From Thiohalomonas sp041685045 (lineage in GTDB: Bacteria; Pseudomonadota; Gammaproteobacteria; Thiohalomonadales; Thiohalomonadaceae): DNA of 64,000 bases. This document shows positions 28,841-41,979 of this stretch, in pieces. Every line of letters begins with the position of its first letter. The stretch's first letter is position 1. A program made the position numbers and the translations under genes. The notes under the pieces are model-generated. The model was not told the origin of the DNA. It was given only the letters and a program-made list of their open reading frames with translations, and made no database searches. The stretch is taken from positions 62,001 to 126,000 of the forward strand of contig JAWLGP010000012.1 in the NCBI GenBank assembly GCA_041685045.1, given 5' to 3'.

Positions 28841-29461
28841 CTACACATGATAGTTCCTGGCCACTGCGTACACTTCCCGTGACCTTGCCCTCGAAGCCTT
28901 GGGCTTGCGCACCGCCACCTGCCGGAAAGTGTCGCGCAAATCCCGCATGTACGCATCCGAGCCCTCGCCCTGGAACACCTTCACGACCAGATCACCACCT
29001 TCATTGAGGACCTTGCGCGCCAGATCGAGCGCCAGTTCGCAAAGGTACATGGCCCGTGGCTGGTCAACTGTCTTCATACCGCTAATGTTGGGTGCCATAT
29101 CCGACAAAACAAGGTCGACCGGCCGCCCATCGAGTGCCGCCAGCAGTCGGCTGAGGCTCTCTTCCTCGGTAAAGTCACCCTGGATCACCTCGACCCCCGG
29201 CAACGGATCCATTGGCAGGATGTCCAGCGCGAACACCGCCCCCTTTGGCCCCACAATATCGGCGGCCATCTGCGACCAGCCGCCCGGCGCGGCGCCGAGG
29301 TCGATCACCGTCATCCCGGGCCGCAACAGACGTTCTTTTTCGTTGATTTCCAGTAACTTGTAAACCGCACGCGAACGCCAGCCCTCGGCTTGGGCTCGTT
29401 TGACGTACTCGTCTTCGAAGTGTTCGTGCAGCCAGCGTCGGCTACTTTTGCTGCGCGCCAT
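28841..29461 (-). CDS. rlmE: 23S rRNA (uridine(2552)-2'-O)-methyltransferase
   Basis: Heat-shock-linked methyltransferase acting on the 50S A-loop. It has 206 residues. The SAM site is IDLGAAPGGWSQMA; the K-D-K-E catalytic set is seen as AVYKLLEI, LSDMAPNISG, VVKVFQGEG and the Glu in SREVY. It lies upstream of ftsH and is divergent from yhbY, the conserved arrangement. Confidence 0.98.
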   Translation of the reverse strand: MARSKSSRRWLHEHFEDEYVKRAQAEGWRSRAVYKLLEINEKERLLRPGMTVIDLGAAPGGWSQMAADIVGPKGAVFALDILPMDPLPGVEVIQGDFTEEESLSRLLAALDGRPVDLVLSDMAPNISGMKTVDQPRAMYLCELALDLARKVLNEGGDLVVKVFQGEGSDAYMRDLRDTFRQVAVRKPKASRARSREVYAVARNYHV

Positions 29462-29602
29462 GCGAATTCCGGTAAATACTTTCGATCTAGGAAGCGGCCC
29501 GGCAAAGGCTTAGACTATGCGGCCCCTTCCGGGCTGGAACGGCGGATTATACCGCCATCTCGTGTCATTAACGTGCGCCGTTGGCGCCTTTGCGGTTTAT
29601 CG

Positions 29603-29896
29603 ATGGTCCTGACCGAAAAACAGAAGAAGTACCTACGCTCCCTGGCCCATAGCAAAAAGCCGGTGGTGATCATCGGCGCGGCCGGCCTGACCGAGGCGGT
29701 GATTGCCGAAATGGAAGGGGCACTGGAGGCCCATGAGCTGATCAAGGTCCGGGTCAACGCCGAGGACCGAGACGCCCGGAACCTCATGATCACCGACATG
29801 TGCCGTCAGACCGGCGCCATGCTGGTCCAGCGCATCGGCCATATCGCAGTGCTCTATCGCCCCGCCCGCAAGCCGAAGATCGTGCTTCCCAAATAG
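29603..29896 (+). CDS. yhbY: YhbY-type RNA-binding protein (CRM domain)
   Basis: Small CRM/KH-like protein bound to pre-50S particles. It has 97 residues from the ATG of MVLTEKQKKYLRSLAH. The CRM signature KPVVIIGAAGLTEAVIAEME and the GQ-like ending GHIAVLYRPARK are present. It is transcribed away from rlmE, with the shared promoter region in 29462-29602. Confidence 0.95.
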   Translation: MVLTEKQKKYLRSLAHSKKPVVIIGAAGLTEAVIAEMEGALEAHELIKVRVNAEDRDARNLMITDMCRQTGAMLVQRIGHIAVLYRPARKPKIVLPK

Positions 29897-29903
29897 GTTT
29901 TCA

Positions 29904-29988
29904 CCGCACTTCCGTAAGGTGTGGTGAGCCGGCGAACCGCACCGTTCGTGTGGGCATTGGTGCGGTTCGTTCCTCACCGCACCCTACG
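29904..29988. repeat. Palindromic GTAGGGTGCGGTGA repeat at a convergent gene end
   Basis: GGTGTGGTGA...GCGAACCGCACC on the left and GGTGCGGTTCG...CACCGCACCCTAC on the right are inverted. The element lies between yhbY and the convergent DUF4149 gene and includes the stop of the latter. It resembles dispersed palindromes found at gene ends in proteobacteria and may serve as a two-way transcript end. Confidence 0.6.
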
Positions 29989-30441
29989 AATCGACAAACC
30001 TGCTGCGGCCAGCGCGGCACCGCCCAGACTGGTGATCAGGTAGAGGATCGAGGCGATCCCGTGCAGGCGCCCGAAGGCCGCGGCACGGGCACTGCCCTCG
30101 ACGAACGGGCCTTCCGCCTTCAGCTCCGCCATTTGCGGCTGGATGACGAACTCGCCCACGAGTACCAGCAGCACCATCCCGATCAGCACCCAAAGCCGCC
30201 ACTCCGGGCTCCAGGCGCCACGCCAGAGTCGCACGCCGATCAGTAATCCACCACAGCCGAGCCCGAGCCAGCTCACCAGATGGAACATCCGGCCCGCCAG
30301 CTGCCCCGCCAGCATCCGGTCATCCAGACTGGCGAACAGCACCGGCACCGCCAGGTAGCCGACGCCCCACAGGGCCCCGACCCAGGCGGTCAGCAGCAGT
30401 CGTTCGGAGGATTGCAGCATAAAGGGGACGGGCGGAAGCAT
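29974..30441 (-). CDS. DUF4149 family membrane protein
   Basis: A 155-residue membrane protein with four likely helices: about residues 13-34 (LLTAWVGALWGVGYLAVPVL), 52-68 (LVSWLGLGCGGLLIG), 81-98 (LWVLIGMVLLVLVGEFV) and 128-147 (IASILYLITSLGGAALAAAG). The FASLDDRMLAGQLAGRMFH stretch and the layout match DUF4149, whose role is unknown. It follows greA after 16 nt and probably shares its transcript. A second ATG at 30420 is an alternative start. Confidence 0.75.
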   Translation of the reverse strand: MLPPVPFMLQSSERLLLTAWVGALWGVGYLAVPVLFASLDDRMLAGQLAGRMFHLVSWLGLGCGGLLIGVRLWRGAWSPEWRLWVLIGMVLLVLVGEFVIQPQMAELKAEGPFVEGSARAAAFGRLHGIASILYLITSLGGAALAAAGLSIRRVR

Positions 30442-30457
30442 TTTCCGCCCGGAGGAA

Positions 30458-30933
30458 CTATTCGTAGCGAACGTCGACGATCTCGTACTCGCGATCGCCG
30501 CCAGGGGCCTTGACGAGGGCGACGTCGTCGACCTCTTTGCCGATCAGGGCCCTGGCAACCGGTGAGCTGATGGAGATCTTGCCCCCCTTGATGTCGGCCT
30601 CGTCGTCGCCGACAATCTGATAGGTCACGGTCTTGCCCGACTCCAATTCCATCATCTCGACGGTGGCGCCGAACACCACTTTGCCGTTGGCGTTGAGCTG
30701 GGTGACGTCGATAATCTGGGCATTGGAGAGCTTGCCTTCGATCTCGGCGATGCGCCCTTCGATGAAGCCCTGCTGTTCGCGGGCGGCATGATATTCGGCG
30801 TTTTCCTTCAGATCGCCGTGCTCGCGGGCATCGGCGATGGCCTGAATCACCCGCGGCCGGTCCACGCTCTTCAGACGATCGAGTTCTTCGCGCAGCTTCT
30901 CAGCACCGTGCGCGGTCATGGGCGTTTTTTCCA

Positions 30934-30934
<1 letters not shown>
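30458..30934 (-). CDS. greA: Transcription elongation factor GreA
   Basis: Rescues backtracked RNA polymerase by stimulating transcript cleavage. It has 158 residues. The coiled-coil tip with the two acidic residues is in AREHGDLKENAEYHAAREQQ; the C-terminal globular domain contains ISISSPVARALIGKEVDDV. Its ATG overlaps the carB stop by one base (TGATG), so it is translationally coupled to carB, a common pairing. Confidence 0.98.
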
Positions 30935-34152
<3,218 letters not shown>

Positions 34153-34214
34153 CTGGCTTCTTTAAGTCCGCGATGTTTGATCCGCGAATGAACGCGAATG
34201 AACGCAAATAAAAA

Positions 34215-34796
34215 CTAGAGGTACGCATTGTCCGGGTAGCGCCACACTAGGCGTCGAACGCCTACCCGTGGCGTCCCGAAGTTCAGCAGCAGTCCAACGG
34301 AAAGCTTGCCGGACTTCAAATAATTCAGTACCTGTACTTCGTGCTCAGAGGCGAATCTGGCAACCGCCTTCAGTTCGACCAGCAACTCGCCCTCTACCAC
34401 AACGTCGGCGATGTAGTTTCCGACGGTTTCGCCCTTGTAGTACACCGGCAGTTGCTTCTGCCGTTCGAACTCAAGCCCCTGCCTAGCAGCCTGGGGAAGC
34501 CCGTAGGATGGGCAAAGCGCCGCCACCCATCCGCTCGGTTTGGCACCATTGCTTTACGGCGCGTGCCCATCAGTCGGTAGATGGGCACGCGCCGGGCAGG
34601 TTCAGGCTCAATGCAACCGGCATAGGCGGCGCTTTGCCCATCCTACGAAGCTTCCGAGCTTTTATCTGTTCGGTGCTCTAGCCAGTTCGACGCACAGCGC
34701 TCTTTCGTAAACTGCCTCAAGGAGACCAACACCCAGGGTATTGCTGACCTCAAGTGCGCACCCAATAACCCGCTCCGAAATCCTTTTCTCGACCAT
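34215..34796 (-). pseudogene. GxxExxY family protein (PD-(D/E)XK nuclease-like), split by an insertion
   Basis: The 5' part (34796 down to 34678) encodes MVEKRISERVIGC and the family-naming GLLEAVYE motif. The 3' part (34487 down to 34215) encodes GLEFERQKQLPVYYKGETVG, the nuclease-like NYIADVVVEGELLVELKAV (Asp, then ExK) and GLLLNFG. A 190-bp palindromic element lies between, and the upstream part runs into TAA inside it. Removing the element plus one copy of its 5-bp duplication gives one uninterrupted 128-residue frame, so the rest of the gene is undamaged. The insertion is therefore probably recent. The family function is not established. Confidence 0.85.
34488..34677. mobile_element. 190-bp palindromic MITE-like element with 5-bp target duplication
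   Basis: The element begins AGCCTGGGGAAGCCC and ends TTATCTGTTCGGTGCT; inside it the inverted arms GTAGGATGGGCAAAGCGCC and GGCGCTTTGCCCATCCTAC flank a second inner palindrome (GCGCGTGCCCATC / GATGGGCACGCGC). CTAGC is duplicated at 34483-34487 and 34678-34682. It is too short to encode a transposase, so it must be mobilised in trans if still active. A close copy lies after smpB. Confidence 0.8.
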
Positions 34797-34802
34797 TCGC
34801 GT

Positions 34803-35960
34803 TCATTCGCGTTTATTCGCGGATCCCTTCATCAAATCAACAAACCGTTCAAACAGCGGCGCGACGTCGTGCGGGCCGGGGCTCGCTTCCGGGTGGCCCT
34901 GGAAGCTGAAGGCCGGGCAGTCGGTGCGCTCGATGCCCTGCAGGGAGCCGTCGAACAGTGAGCGGTGGGTCGCGCGCAGGTTGGCCGGCAGGGTCGCCTC
35001 GTCCACCGCAAAACCGTGATTCTGGCTGGTGATCATGACCTGCTTGCCGTCCAGGTCCTGCACCGGGTGATTGGCGCCGTGGTGACCGAACTTCATCTTC
35101 ACTGTCTTGGCGCCGCTGGCCAGTGCCAGCAGTTGATGGCCCAGGCAGATGCCGAACATCGGAATGCCGCTCTTCAGCACCTTGCCGATCGCCTCGATGG
35201 CGTAGTCGCACGGCTCCGGGTCGCCCGGACCGTTGGAGAGGAACACGCCATCCGGCTTGAGCGCCAGCACCTTGTCGACCGGGGTCTCGGCCGGCACGAC
35301 GGTCACGCGGCAGCCGCGGTCGACCATCATGCGCAGGATGTTTCGCTTCACGCCGTAGTCCCAGGCCACCACGTGATACGGCAGCGCCTGTTCGATGGGG
35401 CCGTCGGGGTGGCCCGGCAGGCCGCCTTCGAGAGTCCAACTGCCCTGGGCCCACTCGTAGGGCTGGTGGGTAGTGACCTCCTTGGCGAGGTCCATCCCCT
35501 TGAGGCCCGGAAAACCGCGCGCAGCCTCGATCGCAGCCTTGGCGTCGATCTCCGTACCGGCCACGATGCAGCCGTTCTGAGCCCCCTTCTCGCGCAGGAT
35601 GCGGGTCAGCTTGCGGGTATCGATGCCGGCGATGCCGACCACCTTGTGCCGGCGCATGTAGTCTTCCAGCGACTCCTTGCTGCGCCAGTTGCTGGTGAGC
35701 AGCGGTAGATCGCGGATGACCAGGCCCGCCGCGAAGACACCGGAGGCCTCTTCATCTTCGGGATTGGTGCCGACATTACCGATGTGGGGATACGTCAGGG
35801 TGACGATCTGCTTGAAATAGGAAGGGTCGGTCAGGATCTCCTGATAACCGGTCATGGCGGTGTTGAAGACCACTTCGCCAACGGTTTGCCCTTCGATGCC
35901 GATGGATTCACCCCAGAAGAGGGAGCCATCTTCCAGAGCCAGCAGGGCCGGTTGCCGCAA
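34803..35960 (-). CDS. carA: Carbamoyl-phosphate synthase small subunit
   Basis: Glutaminase subunit that feeds ammonia to CarB. It has 385 residues. The N-terminal CPSase domain begins QPALLALEDGSLFWGESIG; the class I amidotransferase domain has the nucleophile in MFGICLGHQLLALASG and the His/Glu in SFQGHPEASPGPHD. The last residues (GSANKRE) are encoded by the right repeat arm of the downstream cassette, so the native C-terminus has been replaced. It is 5' of carB on the same strand. Confidence 0.98.
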   Translation of the reverse strand: MRQPALLALEDGSLFWGESIGIEGQTVGEVVFNTAMTGYQEILTDPSYFKQIVTLTYPHIGNVGTNPEDEEASGVFAAGLVIRDLPLLTSNWRSKESLEDYMRRHKVVGIAGIDTRKLTRILREKGAQNGCIVAGTEIDAKAAIEAARGFPGLKGMDLAKEVTTHQPYEWAQGSWTLEGGLPGHPDGPIEQALPYHVVAWDYGVKRNILRMMVDRGCRVTVVPAETPVDKVLALKPDGVFLSNGPGDPEPCDYAIEAIGKVLKSGIPMFGICLGHQLLALASGAKTVKMKFGHHGANHPVQDLDGKQVMITSQNHGFAVDEATLPANLRATHRSLFDGSLQGIERTDCPAFSFQGHPEASPGPHDVAPLFERFVDLMKGSANKRE

Positions 35961-36143
35961 GGTAAAGACCTCCAGGTTTTAGACGTGCAAAGCGGGAAGC
36001 AGCCCGACGGCCCTTCCCGCTTCAAGAATCTGGACGATTGGACAACGCGAGTTGCCGATGTTTCAGGTGGGGCGGAATTGTACTGTATCGGAATCCGGCC
36101 TGTCCACGCCGCGACGGGGTTCGAGCGCGGAGCCGTTTGGATT

Positions 36144-36290
36144 CAACAGGATTAACAGGATTTTTTCAGGATGGACAGGATAAAGATTGGTTAAGCGGGA
36201 GCCTTACCGCTGTCGATCCGCTTTTCCCATCCATGTCATCAAAAGGAATTTATCCTGTTAATCCTGAAAAATCCTGTTAATCCTGTCCTA
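36144..36290. repeat. Inverted pair of CAGGATTAA tandem tracts
   Basis: Left tract CAACAGGATTAACAGGATT, continuing TTTTCAGGATGGACAGGAT, is mirrored at 36249-36290 by ATCCTGTTAATCCTG and ATCCTGTTAATCCTGTCC. Each arm is about 41 nt, built of 9-10-nt units, with a 64-nt spacer that encodes nothing recognisable. It occupies most of the carA-dapB gap (35961-36325), which otherwise holds no gene. The same family occurs between grpE and hrcA. Confidence 0.8.
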
Positions 36291-36325
36291 TTAAGGTTTT
36301 CCGCCCTCTCCCGGATACGGTTGCC

Positions 36326-37132
36326 TCAGTCCTTCAGGCCGAGGACGTCCTGCATGTCGAAGAGGCCGGTTTGGCGGGCGCCGAGCCAGGTTGCGGCACG
36401 CACGGCGCCCTTGGCGAAGGTCATGCGGCTGGAGGCCTTGTGGGTGATCTCCACCCGCTCGCCGATGTCGGCGAACATAACCGTGTGCTCGCCGACGATG
36501 TCACCGGCACGGATGGTCTCGAAGCCGATGGTCTTGCGATCGCGCTCGCCGGTGCGGCCTTCGCGGCCGTAGACGGCACACTCCTTGAGATCCCGACCCA
36601 GTGCGTCGGCCACCACCTCGCCCATACGCAGGGCGGTGCCGGAGGGGGCGTCGACCTTATGGCGATGATGGGCCTCGACAATCTCGATATCGACCGTATC
36701 GCCCAGCACGCGGGCGGCCAGGTCCAGCAGCTTGAGGCAGAGATTGACGCCGACGCTCATGTTGGGGGCGAAGACGATGGCGATCTCCTGCGCCGCCTCG
36801 CTGATCGAGGCTTTCTGCTCGTCGGAGAGGCCGGTGGTGCCAATCACCAGCTTCTTGCCGGAAGCACGGCAGGCGGCGACGTTGGCCACGGTTGCCTCCG
36901 GCGACGTGAAGTCGATCAGCACGTCAAAGGCATCGGCTGATCCAGCCACGGAATCGGTGACGGTCACCCCCAGGCGCCCCACCCCGGCCAACTCGCCGGC
37001 GTCGGTCCCGACCAGGCTGCTGCCGGGCCGCTCGATCGCCGCGCCCAGTTCGACCCCTTCGGCCTGCTGGATCGCTTCGATGATCGCCTTGCCCATGCGC
37101 CCGCCGGCGCCCGTCACCCCGATTCGCATCAT
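36326..37132 (-). CDS. dapB: 4-hydroxy-tetrahydrodipicolinate reductase
   Basis: NAD(P)H-dependent step of lysine and diaminopimelate synthesis. It has 268 residues from the ATG giving MMRIGVTGAGGRMG; AGAGG lies 7 nt upstream of this codon, which is preferred over nearby ATGs at 37138 and 37129. The nucleotide fold is GVTGAGGRMGKAI, the substrate site EAHHRHKVDAPSGTAL. It lies between dnaJ and carA, a frequent gammaproteobacterial order. Confidence 0.97.
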   Translation of the reverse strand: MMRIGVTGAGGRMGKAIIEAIQQAEGVELGAAIERPGSSLVGTDAGELAGVGRLGVTVTDSVAGSADAFDVLIDFTSPEATVANVAACRASGKKLVIGTTGLSDEQKASISEAAQEIAIVFAPNMSVGVNLCLKLLDLAARVLGDTVDIEIVEAHHRHKVDAPSGTALRMGEVVADALGRDLKECAVYGREGRTGERDRKTIGFETIRAGDIVGEHTVMFADIGERVEITHKASSRMTFAKGAVRAATWLGARQTGLFDMQDVLGLKD

Positions 37133-37161
37133 TGTCATGCCTCTGGATCTTGAAAAAGCTC

Positions 37162-37318
37162 TTAACGCAAAGACGCGAAGACGCAAAGGGCGCAAAGGAA
37201 AAACGGTTGAAGGTCGCGTGCTACCCGACTCTGCCGTTTGCGGGTGGGCCACGGCGCTGCCATCGATGCCCTAACCTAAAAGTCTTTGCGCCCTTTGCGT
37301 CTTTGCGCCTTTGCGTTG
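37162..37318. repeat. Inverted pair of GCAAAGACGC tandem tracts
   Basis: Left tract TTAACGCAAAGACGCGAAG, continuing ACGCAAAGGGCGCAAAGG, is mirrored at 37280-37318 by CTTTGCGCCCTTTGCG then TCTTTGCGCCTTTGCGTTGG. Arms are about 38 nt and the spacer 79 nt, without a gene. It fills the gap between dapB and the DsrE-like gene. It has the same architecture as the pairs at 36.2 kb and 41.8 kb but a different unit sequence. Confidence 0.8.
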
Positions 37319-37330
37319 GATCTTTTGAAT

Positions 37331-37843
37331 TTACCAACTGATATAAGCGTAACCGTCTTCCTGAAGTTCCATCAGGTCGGCCGCGCCCACTTCAACGTAC
37401 TTCACGAAGGGCAGCAGGTCCTCCTCGGTCCAGCCGAGCGCCTTCATGGTGTTGCCGCAGGCGTGGAACTCCACTCCGTACTGGGCCAGGCTGGAGACCC
37501 GCTGCTTGACCAAATCGGAAACCGGCCGCTCGGGATTTTTGGCCACGACGTGGATCCCCTCGGCGAAGGCGACGATCACGATTTTCACGTTGTCGCCATA
37601 TTTACGCAGCACCGATCCGGCGGAGAACAGCACGTGGTCGTGGTAACCGGGATCGGCCTTGTTGAACTGATAGACGATCCTGTGCCCCGGCTCGTCGCCC
37701 GGGAAGTGCAGGTCATCGACACTGTCGGCCTCCTGTGCCGCGGCGCCGCCCGCGAACAGAGCCAGACCGAAGGCCATCAGCACCACCCGGAAATACGTGC
37801 GCACACGGCACATCGAACCAAGTCCCTTATTATTCTCGTTCAT
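37331..37843 (-). CDS. Exported DsrE/DsrF-like protein
   Basis: A 170-residue protein from the ATG of MNENNKGLG, chosen for the GGGGAG ribosome-binding site just upstream; the frame stays open to 37888. A signal peptide is clear (VVLMAFGLALFAGGAAA, cleavage near AAAQEA). The mature part has a DsrE-like fold pattern with VKIVIVAFAEGIHVV and a conserved cysteine in VEFHACGNTMKAL. DsrE-family proteins take part in sulfur transfer or bind small sulfur ligands; the exported single-domain forms are uncharacterised. It sits between dnaJ and dapB. Confidence 0.75.
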   Translation of the reverse strand: MNENNKGLGSMCRVRTYFRVVLMAFGLALFAGGAAAQEADSVDDLHFPGDEPGHRIVYQFNKADPGYHDHVLFSAGSVLRKYGDNVKIVIVAFAEGIHVVAKNPERPVSDLVKQRVSSLAQYGVEFHACGNTMKALGWTEEDLLPFVKYVEVGAADLMELQEDGYAYISW

Positions 37844-37903
37844 TGTGGACTCCCCGAAGTCGTGGTGGACGGGTTTCGCTTGGCTCAACCCATCCTAGAA
37901 ACG

Positions 37904-39040
37904 TTAGAACTTCATATCTTCGAAGAACTTCTTCACCCCGTCCAGCCAGCTGTGGTGTTTGGGGCTGTGGGTGCTGTTGCCGCCCTGCATCGATTCATCG
38001 AGCTGGCGCAGCAGTTCCTTCTGCTGTTCGGTAAGTTTGACCGGAGTTTCCACCGCCACCCGGCACATGAGGTCGCCGACCATGCCGCCACGAACCGACT
38101 TCACCCCCTTGCCGCGCAGGCGGAACAGCTTGCCGGTCTGGGTCTCGGGCGGCACCTTGAGCTTCACGCGGCCGTCCAGTGTGGGCACGTCCAACTCGCC
38201 GCCCAGTGCTGCGGTGGTGAAACTGATCGGGACTTCGCAGAAAAGGTCGTTGCCGTCGCGCTGAAAGATCGGGTGAGGGCGCACCTGGATCTGTACGTAG
38301 AGATCCCCGGGTGGGCCGCCGTTCTCGCCCATCTCGCCTTCTCCCGCGAGGCGGATGCGATCGCCGGTATCGACACCGGCGGGCACCTTCACCGAAAGCG
38401 TCTTTTGCTTCTCGACACGGCCCTGGCCATGACAGTTGGTGCAGGGATCGGTGATGATTTTGCCGCTGCCGTGGCAGCGCGGACAGGTCTGCTGTAGCGA
38501 AAAGAACCCCTGCTGCATCCGCACCTGGCCGTGGCCGTGGCAGGTGGGACAGGTAGTCGGAGTGGACCCCTTGCGGGCGCCCGAGCCGCCGCAGACTTCG
38601 CAGGCAACCAGACTCGGCACCCGGATCTTGACCGTGGTGCCGGCCACCGCTTCTTCCAGAGAGAGTTCGAGGTTGTAGCGCAGGTCAGCCCCACGGTAGA
38701 CCCGTGAACCGCCTGCACCGCGTCCACCGCCGAAGATGTCGCCAAAGACGTCGCCGAAGATATCGGAGAAGCTGCCGCCGCCGCCGAAGCCACCGGGGCC
38801 GCCGCCCATGCCGCCTTCCACGCCGGCATGACCGAACTGGTCGTAGGCCGCTCGCTTCTGGGCGTCGGAAAGGATGTCGTAGGCCTCCCTGGCCTCCTTG
38901 AACTTGTCCTCGGCTTCCTTGTTATCGGGATTGCGGTCCGGGTGATACTTCATCGCCATGCGTTTGAAGGCCTTTTTGATTTCGGCCTCGGTCGCATTGC
39001 GCTGGATCTCCAGCACTTCGTAATAATCGCGTTTTGCCAT
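37904..39040 (-). CDS. dnaJ: Chaperone protein DnaJ
   Basis: Type I J-protein that delivers substrates to DnaK and stimulates its ATPase. It has 378 residues: J domain with YHPDRNP, a Gly/Phe-rich region (GGMGGGPGGFGGGGSFSD), four zinc motifs (CEVCGGSG, CPTCHGHG, CPRCHGSG, CTNCHGQG), then the substrate-binding C-terminal domains. It follows dnaK with a repeat-filled 105-nt gap. Confidence 0.99.
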   Translation of the reverse strand: MAKRDYYEVLEIQRNATEAEIKKAFKRMAMKYHPDRNPDNKEAEDKFKEAREAYDILSDAQKRAAYDQFGHAGVEGGMGGGPGGFGGGGSFSDIFGDVFGDIFGGGRGAGGSRVYRGADLRYNLELSLEEAVAGTTVKIRVPSLVACEVCGGSGARKGSTPTTCPTCHGHGQVRMQQGFFSLQQTCPRCHGSGKIITDPCTNCHGQGRVEKQKTLSVKVPAGVDTGDRIRLAGEGEMGENGGPPGDLYVQIQVRPHPIFQRDGNDLFCEVPISFTTAALGGELDVPTLDGRVKLKVPPETQTGKLFRLRGKGVKSVRGGMVGDLMCRVAVETPVKLTEQQKELLRQLDESMQGGNSTHSPKHHSWLDGVKKFFEDMKF

Positions 39041-39055
39041 AACCCTACATCGCTG

Positions 39056-39124
39056 AAAACCACGAAGAGCACGGGGAACACGGGGTCATCGAAAGTCGCC
39101 CCGTGCTCCCCGTGCCCCCCTTGG
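39056..39124. repeat. Inverted CACGGGG tandem tracts between dnaK and dnaJ
   Basis: Left tract AACCACGAAGAGCACGGGG, continuing AACACGGGG, and right tract GCCCCGTGCTCCCCGTG are inverted with almost no spacer. A read-through transcript from dnaK would form a long stem here, which may set the dnaK:dnaJ ratio. The unit resembles the pair at 24.4 kb. Confidence 0.7.
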
Positions 39125-39145
39125 AGCATATTCGAATGCGATAGT

Positions 39146-41077
<1,932 letters not shown>

Positions 41078-41157
41078 GTTGCTCTCCGGTTCGGTTGCCC
41101 GCCGCCAAGGCGGCTTTCAATTTGGTTACGCTCTAAATAGGGTCTTGGCCCGGTGTT

Positions 41158-41730
41158 TCAAGGGGTCTTCGAGACCATCACCATGGCCGGGCGGATCAGG
41201 CGCTCATTCAAGGTGTAGCCCTTCTGCAGCACCATCAGCACGGTATTGGCCGGGTGGTCGGCACTGGCCTGCATGGTCATCGCCTGGTGCAGTTCCGGAT
41301 TGAAGGGCTCGCCTTGGGGGTTGATCTCCTTGACGCCGAACTTCTCCAGCACGATGCTGAACATCTTCAGCGTCAGCTCGGTGCCCTCGCGCAGCTTGGC
41401 AATGTTCTCCTCTTCGCCCGTGGCGGCTGCCAGCCCCATCTCCAGGCTGTCCTTGACCGGCAGCAGTTCCTGGGCAAACTTCTCCAGCGCATACTTGTGG
41501 GCGTGCTCGACATCGCGCTCGGCGCGGCGGCGACTGTTATCCAGCTCCGCCTGCAGCCGCAGCAGCTGGTTCCAATGCTCGTCGACCTTGTTACGGGCAT
41601 CCTCGAGCTGGAGCTGCAGCTCCTCGACACCCGGGGCGGGCGCCTGCCCCTCCTCCTGCTCCGGCGCGGCCGCGCCCGCAGCCGTCTGGCCCTCTTCGGC
41701 AATTTCGGAGGATTTCTTCTCTTCGCTCAT
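41158..41730 (-). CDS. grpE: Nucleotide exchange factor GrpE
   Basis: Releases ADP from DnaK. It has 190 residues. An acidic, Ala/Glu-rich N-terminus is followed by the long dimerisation helix (LQLQLEDARNKVDEHWNQLL) and the C-terminal beta domain with HQAMTMQASADHPANTVLMV and GYTLNERLIRPAMVMVSK. The gap up to hrcA (249 nt) contains an inverted repeat pair. Confidence 0.97.
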   Translation of the reverse strand: MSEEKKSSEIAEEGQTAAGAAAPEQEEGQAPAPGVEELQLQLEDARNKVDEHWNQLLRLQAELDNSRRRAERDVEHAHKYALEKFAQELLPVKDSLEMGLAAATGEEENIAKLREGTELTLKMFSIVLEKFGVKEINPQGEPFNPELHQAMTMQASADHPANTVLMVLQKGYTLNERLIRPAMVMVSKTP

Positions 41731-41764
41731 TCGCTCAAACTCCGGTTCCTATTTGCTCAATATG

Positions 41765-41872
41765 GGACAGGATTAACAGGATTTGTCCGGGATGGACAGA
41801 CATTTGCCATTAAAAACCAAGGCTTTTCCCGTCATCCTGTCAATCCTGAAAAAAATCCTGTCAATCCTGTTC
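41765..41872. repeat. Second inverted pair of CAGGATTAA tandem tracts
   Basis: Left tract GGACAGGATTAACAGGATT and right tract ATCCTGTCAATCCTG, repeated after a short A run, are inverted around a ~27-nt spacer. It is the same family as the pair at 36.2 kb, with the unit varied from TTAA to TTGA. It lies between hrcA and grpE, within the heat-shock cluster. Confidence 0.75.
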
Positions 41873-41979
41873 TATATGATCGAAGCTCGCTCTTACCCCA
41901 AGAGCTCCGGTTCCTTTCAACAGGATTGTTCAATCTGGATCGCGGGCAGTCCCGCGAATAGTCCCGGTGATATTGGGGA

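Larger units (their letters stand above)
34179..34828. mobile_element. Repeat-flanked GxxExxY cassette inserted between carA and carB
   Basis: Two inverted tracts of an ACGCGAATGA-type repeat enclose a GxxExxY gene. The left tract reads CCGCGAATGAACGCGAATGA and then ACGCAAATAAA; the right, read on the minus strand, reads GATCCGCGAATAAACGCG then AATGAACGCGAATGG. The right tract holds the start codon of the GxxExxY gene and also the last codons and stop of carA. The whole unit splits the carAB operon. Calling it a mobile cassette is inference from this architecture. Confidence 0.6.
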
